A stretch of 64,000 bases of DNA. Source: JAATFS01 sp037145635 (GTDB lineage Bacteria; Pseudomonadota; Gammaproteobacteria; Xanthomonadales; Xanthomonadaceae). Where the stretch lies: positions 62,001-126,000 of the forward strand of contig JBBCXB010000004.1 in NCBI GenBank assembly GCA_037145635.1. Reading direction: 5' to 3'. Positions 60,001 to 64,000 of the stretch are shown here, piece after piece. The position numbers were made by a program, and so were the translations under genes. The notes below the pieces were generated by a model, which had not been told where the DNA came from, did no database searches, and worked only from the letters and a program-made list of their open reading frames with translations. How positions within the stretch are numbered: position 1 is the first letter of the stretch; every line of letters starts with the position of its first letter.

Positions 60001-62789
60001 ACACGCTAAATGGCGGTGACGGAAACGACACGCTGTACGGCGAGGCGGACGCGGACACCCTCAATGGTGGCGCTGGGGCGGATCTCTTGGTCGGCGGTAC
60101 CGGAAATGATCTTTTGCAGGGGGCCGTGGGTGCAGATGTATATCGGTTTAGCAAGGGAGACGGTCTTGATCGGATCTATGAGTCCGACACTACGATAGGG
60201 GTCTTGGACACAGTCGAGTTTACAAATGTCGCTTCCAGCGAGATCAAACAGGTCGAACACTCAGGCGAAGATTTGATCATCCGATACGGCTCAGGGGATG
60301 CAATCACTGTTGCCAGCCACTACAACACGGCCACTACGAGCCGGCGCATCGAACGGGTTCGCTTCTCTGATGGTGTCGAGTGGACCTTGGCTGATCTAGC
60401 CAGGATGGTTGTGGGAACAAGTGGAAACGACACGTTTGGTGGCTACACCGATGTGGAGAATGTCATCAGAGGCCTAGAGGGCAAGGATGTCTTGAGCGGT
60501 GGCGATCTCCACGACGAGCTTTACGGCGGCGATGGTGCAGATACGCTCAATGGTGGCGCGGGAGATGACGCGCTGTTTGGCGAGGCAGACGCAGACTCGC
60601 TGTCGGGTGGAAGCGGAGCTGATGTGCTTATCGGTGGCGCCGGCAACGATGTGCTGCAAGGCGGAACCGGCTCAGATACGTATAAATTTAGCAAAGGGGA
60701 TGGACTGGATCAGATATCCGACTCCGATTCAACGACAGGGGTCATCGATACGATTGAATTTACTGATGTGGTGTCTAGTGAAATTACCCAGGTTGAACAC
60801 TCAGGCGATGATCTGATCATTCGATATGGAGCAAACGATGTCATAACAGTAGCTGGTCATTACATCACAAGTAGCTCCAGTCGTCGCATCGAACGAGTTC
60901 GCTTTTCGGACGGAATTGAATGGACCATCGCAGATTTAGCAAAGCAGGTTGTCGGAACAAGCGGTAATGATAATTTCAGTGGCTACTCGAATGTTGAGAA
61001 CATAATAAAAGGCTTGGCCGGGGCTGACACGATTGCGGGCGGAGACCTGCATGATGAGCTATTTGGTGGAGACGGCAACGATACGCTCAATGGTGGAGAC
61101 GGTAACGATTTACTTTACGGTGAAGCCGATACTGACACACTCAATGGCGGCGCCGGGATCGATTTGCTTGTTGGCGGAAGTGGCCAGGACTTGCTTCAAG
61201 GCGGTACAGGCGACGATACCTACCGGTTCAGTAAGGGGGACGGGGTCGATAAAATATTTGAATCTGACGCCACGACTGGGGTAATCGATACAATCGAATT
61301 CACTGATGTCGAATCTTCTGAGATAGCTCAGGTAGAGCATTCGGGGGACGATCTCATCATCCGATATGGCTCCGGTGACGCTATAACGGTTAGCGGCCAC
61401 TATCTTACATCAACGACGAGTCGAAGAATCGAAAGGATTAAATTCTCTGACGGCGTGGAATGGGCACTTGCTGATTTAGCAAAGCGCGTTGTGGGCACAA
61501 ACGGAAACGACAGTTTTGGTGGGTATTCCAACGTTGAGAATGTTATTCGTGGTCTTGCCGGTAACGATACGCTGGGTGGCGGGGATGTGCACGATGAGCT
61601 TTTCGGTGGGGATGGCGACGATACGCTCAATGGCAATAGTGGCGACGATTCACTTTATGGCGAAGGCGGGGTGGATACCCTAAACGGCGGAGGTGGCGCC
61701 GATCTGCTTATTGGCGGCGTCGGCAATGATTTGTTGCAAGGCGGGGTAGGTGCTGACCTTTATCGTTTTAGCAAAGGCGACGGTGTCGATAAAATATCCG
61801 ATGTCGACAGCTCCACTGGGATTGTCGATACCATCGAGTTCACCGATGTCGCGTCCAGCGAAATGACACAAGTAGAACATTCGGGAGACAACTTGATCTT
61901 GCGCTATGGCACCTCAGATGCAATCACTGTTGAGGGGCACTTCGTCACAAGCACCGCAAGTAGGCGCGTGGAGAAGGTGCGTTTCTCAGATGGTGTGGAG
62001 TGGGGAATTGCAGATCTAGCTAAACTTGTTGTGGGCACCGCTGGGGACGATACGTTTGGTGGCTACACAAATGTAGAGAATGTTATCCACGGACTTGGCG
62101 GAAAAGACACCCTCACAGGCGGTGATCTACGCGATGAAATTTATGGCGGAGACGGTGCTGATACACTCAATGGCGGTAGTGGAAATGACACTCTCTACGG
62201 CGAAGCTGATGCTGATACTCTTAATGGTGGAAACGGTTCGGATTTGCTTGTAGGCGGGGTTGGAAACGATTTGCTTCAAGGTGGGGCGGGTGGTGACCTT
62301 TACCGTTTTCAGCTTGGTGATGGTGCTGACCGCATTAATGATGCAGACAGCACCTCAGGCGTTATCGATACCATCGAGTTTAGTGATATACTGCAAACCG
62401 GCCTTACTGAGGTCGAAAAATCAGGTTCTGATCTGATTCTCCATTACGGGACGGCTGACACAATCACGGTAGAAGGCCACTTCAACACGTCGACCACCAG
62501 CCGTCGCGTGGAAAAAGTGGTGTTTGCTGATGGATCTCAATGGAGCGTTGCTGACTTGGCCAGCCGCGCTGTGGTCCATCCCGCTGCTACGGGTAGTTCA
62601 TCCAGTCTGAGTGCTAGCACTCAAAGCACAAATTTTTACAATCAAGCGGCACACCTGACTGAGGCCATGGCTGCCTTCAAGGGAGCAAATGCCCAAGCCG
62701 ACGAGAGCCTTATGCAGAGTGCAAGCAGCGGGAATGCTTGGCAGCAACCACTTTTGAGTCACGCAAGCTTGTCTAGCCAGCTTCAATAA
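57042..62789 (+). CDS. Giant RTX protein, FrpC-like, with five 180-residue repeat units
   Basis: 1,915 residues, no signal peptide, as for type I substrates. Residues 1-265 are helical with no known domain. Residues 268-385 hold Ca-binding loops: ILDLDGDGVE (270-279), VIDRNGNGSIDSGSELFG (311-328), EFDSNADGVIDGSD (348-361) and WKDINGNGVADSGEL (370-384), the arrangement of FrpC-like proteins. Residues 430-660 are helical. RTX nonapeptides (GGxGxDxL) start near 690. Five exact 180-residue units fill 943-1842, each with RTX blocks and a hemolysin-related domain (EHSGDDLIIRYGSGDAITV, FSDGVEW). A 73-residue Ser/Gln-rich tail is the likely secretion signal. No enzyme motif was found. Confidence 0.93.
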   Translation: MSVMEAVALSNSHADLIYAQQLLNEKGPAAMYEYLKGFNLPYSELALGLVNESSVAGQAAISNLKEVAAQNNIAINIEAVKFSMADAYLNALVLKQSQGDFGEISAEEAWAFHKEVFESDFHLPSSAWTMDVPFSVMTEAERASIWQRTLNSAGSADAEIVLSLEIAAMVSYKAGLLDGLSPDEAFARDMAELSQKPGQENSLTAQQKSAVLAWLDINAWSTSNIANMSESVLKLLADRLNDNHLYTSALPIELMQSLFGGAERLASPLILDLDGDGVETVGLGSGVKFDHDGNKFAESTGWVGADDGLLVIDRNGNGSIDSGSELFGNNTALKDGKAAANGFAALAEFDSNADGVIDGSDAQFSALRVWKDINGNGVADSGELLTLKDVGVASIKLGYTDIQSIDANGNHHLQAGTFTNTQGLVSAIEDVWFKVDYGNSQEVDIDAGGLTGNGTIDALPQVSGSGNVHNLRTAMQNDTSGQLTNLVQQFAAATDRDDRRTLMDQILYRWSGASAYAAGSRGNNVADARQLYTIEAFLGESYSQGNWGANPGPQAAALLSQSYQALRDSVYAQLMLQTHLIKFTDLFTLDGSNGLTWDISGAVDALKAIEKTDRQLALDLGLDLIQSLKSAWGTSSTSVIQAFQSYNDLGDSALSGLFGIADSSTVLLGTSAADVLTAVGDTGTGLLGYQGDDTLKGGAGSDILTGGTGNDALYGGGGSDRYVFNLGDGNDTIYERDSYSSSVDVLAFGQGILPSDITVLRQGNDVVFKLRNGQDSVRISSWLTNSGELSNAYGVERIVFADGTEWTVQSLLSNGLTTLGTVADDTIDGWRGKDVIVGGLGNDTLRGAAGPDVYQFSKGDGQDVIIDSDSTAGTIDAIAFTDVRSSEITQVERAGSDLIIRYGQGDSVTVRGHYESSTANRRVEAVRFADGVEWTLAELAKLVVGTSANDTFTGYSNIDNTIRGLGGNDELTGGDFHDELFGGMGNDTLNGGDGNDTLYGEADADTLNGGAGADLLVGGTGNDLLQGAVGADVYRFSKGDGLDRIYESDTTIGVLDTVEFTNVASSEIKQVEHSGEDLIIRYGSGDAITVASHYNTATTSRRIERVRFSDGVEWTLADLARMVVGTSGNDTFGGYTDVENVIRGLEGKDVLSGGDLHDELYGGDGADTLNGGAGDDALFGEADADSLSGGSGADVLIGGAGNDVLQGGTGSDTYKFSKGDGLDQISDSDSTTGVIDTIEFTDVVSSEITQVEHSGDDLIIRYGANDVITVAGHYITSSSSRRIERVRFSDGIEWTIADLAKQVVGTSGNDNFSGYSNVENIIKGLAGADTIAGGDLHDELFGGDGNDTLNGGDGNDLLYGEADTDTLNGGAGIDLLVGGSGQDLLQGGTGDDTYRFSKGDGVDKIFESDATTGVIDTIEFTDVESSEIAQVEHSGDDLIIRYGSGDAITVSGHYLTSTTSRRIERIKFSDGVEWALADLAKRVVGTNGNDSFGGYSNVENVIRGLAGNDTLGGGDVHDELFGGDGDDTLNGNSGDDSLYGEGGVDTLNGGGGADLLIGGVGNDLLQGGVGADLYRFSKGDGVDKISDVDSSTGIVDTIEFTDVASSEMTQVEHSGDNLILRYGTSDAITVEGHFVTSTASRRVEKVRFSDGVEWGIADLAKLVVGTAGDDTFGGYTNVENVIHGLGGKDTLTGGDLRDEIYGGDGADTLNGGSGNDTLYGEADADTLNGGNGSDLLVGGVGNDLLQGGAGGDLYRFQLGDGADRINDADSTSGVIDTIEFSDILQTGLTEVEKSGSDLILHYGTADTITVEGHFNTSTTSRRVEKVVFADGSQWSVADLASRAVVHPAATGSSSSLSASTQSTNFYNQAAHLTEAMAAFKGANAQADESLMQSASSGNAWQQPLLSHASLSSQLQ
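59868..62567 (+). repeat. Five tandem 540-bp repeats inside the RTX gene
   Basis: Boundaries fall at 59868, 60408, 60948, 61488 and 62028, with the last unit ending at 62567, so each unit is exactly 540 bases (180 codons). Each begins in the same phase at VVGT(S/N/A)(G/A)(N/D)D. The copies are similar but not identical in DNA, so they are old or have been diversified. A partial, divergent unit precedes them from about 59500. Confidence 0.93.
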
Positions 62790-62796
62790 TTCGGAG

Positions 62797-62831
62797 GATT
62801 GCTGCGCGTCTTCTCAGGGCGCGTAGTAATC
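62797..62831 (+). terminator. Imperfect stem-loop after the RTX gene
   Basis: GATTGCTGCGCG can pair fully with CGCGTAGTAATC if two G-U pairs are allowed, with an 11-base loop. It sits seven bases after the RTX stop codon. No U-run follows, so it may mark an mRNA end or a processing site. Confidence 0.4.
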
Positions 62832-62864
62832 CAAATGTGTCTTTCGTAAAAATGGGAGTGCGCA

Positions 62865-62893
62865 TTGACCAATAAGGTATGAACTTAATTGAT
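62865..62893 (+). promoter_or_regulatory. Possible sigma70 promoter of the first H-NS gene
   Basis: TTGACC at 62865-62870 is followed after 17 bases by ATTGAT in a run of A and T. The region (62840-62930) is strongly AT-rich, which is also the kind of DNA H-NS proteins bind. Weak evidence. Confidence 0.3.
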
Positions 62894-62930
62894 TAATGCT
62901 CTCGACTGCAATTATTACTAGGTATCAAAA

Positions 62931-63332
62931 ATGACAAAGGCTTCTCTCGATTCCATCACCTCCGCCCGAGCCAAACTCGAAGAAGAGCTTCGAAAATTGG
63001 AAGAGCAGGAAGCTCAGCTGCATCAAGAACAGTTTGCTCAGGCGTTCGCAGAAGTCGCCGACCTCTTGAACCAATACGGGCAGCACTTCAACAGCAAGCA
63101 GAAGTCAGAGATCGCTGCATTGCTTGGCACCACGAAGGGCCCAGGTCGTCCGAAGAAAGCTTTGGGCGGCAAGAGGGGGGTGGCGCCGAAATATTGGCTG
63201 CCCCACAGCCAAGAAACGTGGTCTGGTCGCGGGCGCACTCCGCTCGCATTTAAGGCTTGGGAAGGCTCGCCCGCCTACAACGAGTGGAAAGCCAAGCATC
63301 CTGATGAAAAATTTCCCGCCTATCCGGGATAA
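62931..63332 (+). CDS. H-NS-family nucleoid protein
   Basis: 133 residues. N-terminal coiled coil for oligomerisation (LEEELRKLEEQEAQLHQEQF, then LLNQYGQHF), linker with GPGRPKKALGGKRGVAPKYW, and the DNA-binding loop ETWSGRGRTP, the AT-hook-like motif of H-NS/MvaT-type silencers of this family. The protein would bind AT-rich DNA and could silence the island. It follows the RTX gene in the same direction after 141 bases and has a strong terminator right after its stop. Confidence 0.88.
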   Translation: MTKASLDSITSARAKLEEELRKLEEQEAQLHQEQFAQAFAEVADLLNQYGQHFNSKQKSEIAALLGTTKGPGRPKKALGGKRGVAPKYWLPHSQETWSGRGRTPLAFKAWEGSPAYNEWKAKHPDEKFPAYPG

Positions 63333-63334
63333 AG

Positions 63335-63364
63335 AAAAAGCCCCAGCTCAGCTGGGGCTTTTTT
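63335..63364 (+). terminator. Rho-independent terminator after the first H-NS gene
   Basis: AAAAAGCCCCAGC pairs with GCTGGGGCTTTTT around TCA, followed by one more T. It is a complete intrinsic terminator, usable from both sides since the next gene converges. Confidence 0.9.
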
Positions 63365-63417
63365 GCGTCAGCGTCAAACATCACGATGTGCTTTGGTCTG
63401 ACCTGTGTCACCGGGCG

Positions 63418-63795
63418 TTATTTGCTGATTAAGAACTCGTCTGCCGACTTTCCGCTGGCGGTCAACTCCGCCAGCCAACGCGGCTGCCTCCCGCGCCCGG
63501 TCCACGTTTCATCGGCATTGGCCGGATTGCGATACTTAGGCGCGACCTTGCCAAGCTTGCGGCCCTTGGCGGCCTTCGTTCGAGTGCCAGTCTTCTTGGA
63601 ACCGCTCTTGGCTGAGGGCGCAGCGGTGCCGTAAAGCTCCGCGATGGTGTAGCCATGATCTTTGACATACTTGTCGATCTTGGCCCGCATGGCCGACGCC
63701 TTGGGCCGCTTGGCGAGCTTCAACTGCTGCTTTTCGGCCTGGCTGATCAACGCTTTGAGTTCTTTGGCCGACAAGCCGGCAACTTCAAGGGCCAT
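63418..63795 (-). CDS. H-NS-family nucleoid protein, second copy
   Basis: 125 residues. A short N-terminal helix (KELKALISQAEKQQLKLAKR), a Ser/Lys/Ala-rich linker (SAKSGSKKTGTRTKAAKGRK) and the DNA-binding block KVAPKYRNPANADETWTGRGRQP. It shares the ETW(S/T)GRGR core with the first H-NS gene but the rest differs, so they are not recent duplicates. It converges on the first copy with 85 bases between stops. GC content returns toward the genome average here, so this copy may be native. Confidence 0.88.
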   Translation of the reverse strand: MALEVAGLSAKELKALISQAEKQQLKLAKRPKASAMRAKIDKYVKDHGYTIAELYGTAAPSAKSGSKKTGTRTKAAKGRKLGKVAPKYRNPANADETWTGRGRQPRWLAELTASGKSADEFLISK

Positions 63796-64000
63796 GGGAC
63801 GCTCCGAGGATGGTAGATCGTCAGCCTATTACGGATGTTGATCGCTGACCACCTGCGTTCCCGAAGAGTTTTGAGCAAGGTCAACAGGTGGCGCGCGGGA
63901 GGTCGGATAGCGCAGTGGTAAACCGTCCCGATAACTGATCCTGCCGGGATGCCCATGCCGGGGCGCGCTGCCAGCCGGTAGCCCCTAAACCCGCCGCACC
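63796..64000. other. Upstream region of the second H-NS gene, to the window end
   Basis: 205 bases with no supported gene. Part of the promoter region of the reverse H-NS gene must lie here. GGATAGCGCAGTGGTAAA near 63904 resembles a tRNA D-arm but no tRNA can be folded around it. Confidence 0.35.

Noticed and set aside
59868..62567. Regular repeats as a CRISPR array
   Set aside because: The 540-bp period is in frame inside an RTX gene and codes for Ca-binding modules. There are no short repeats with unique spacers and no cas genes.
63898..63975. tRNA-like stretch near the window end
   Set aside because: GCGCAGTGGTAAA resembles a D-arm, but no T-arm with GTTC-type loop, no paired acceptor and no anticodon stem could be found.

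Overview
The window is a chromosomal segment of a high-GC gammaproteobacterium. Gene content and protein wording point to the Xanthomonadaceae/Lysobacteraceae (Stenotrophomonas, Pseudoxanthomonas, Luteimonas or Lysobacter-like). The pointers are a complete SmeRv/SmeU1-V-W-U2-X-type efflux locus, a family-typical ferredoxin-NADP reductase, a small DUF6116-like protein, and heptamer ATTCCCC/AATCCCT intergenic repeats. The genus cannot be fixed from this sequence alone. No rRNA, tRNA, CRISPR array, intact insertion sequence or integrase was found.

Positions 1-40,600 are mostly ordinary core genome: uup, an RNase Sa/barstar pair, a Mn/Fe superoxide dismutase, an apparently degenerate EEP-fold protein, a GH3 beta-glucosidase, an M14 carboxypeptidase, a POT peptide transporter, a rhomboid protease, a soluble double-PAS chemotaxis receptor, MarR, an M3 peptidase, glutathione peroxidase, PhzF, fpr, an ABC exporter, class I fumarase, two glutathione transferases, phospholipase A1, a cold-shock protein, two glycine-zipper envelope proteins, a c-type-heme-like anchored protein, tcdA, TatD, glutaryl-CoA dehydrogenase, an asparagine-synthetase-like amidotransferase, an FMN reductase, dnaB, a photolyase and an OmpA-like lipoprotein. 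Many ends are marked by clear hairpin terminators.

Positions 40,700-49,600 hold a divergent LysR regulator and a five-gene RND efflux operon in the order SDR, membrane fusion protein, RND pump, SDR, outer-membrane channel. This is the architecture of SmeVWX of Stenotrophomonas maltophilia. A GGDEF diguanylate cyclase converges on its end.

From about 50,700 to 63,800 base composition drops visibly in GC and the genes look acquired. The core of this island is a type I secretion pair (ABC transporter with a C39-like domain lacking the catalytic Cys, and an HlyD adaptor). It is followed by a frameshifted remnant of a lipoprotein gene, an intact homologue of that lipoprotein gene, and, three bases later, a 1,915-residue RTX protein with five exactly 540-bp in-register repeat units. 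The order transporter, adaptor, decayed lipoprotein, intact lipoprotein, giant RTX protein resembles the neisserial FrpD/FrpC pairing and suggests an exported RTX effector with a dedicated lipoprotein partner, possibly an immunity protein. Two convergent H-NS-family genes close the island and could silence it. This is the most interesting region of the window.
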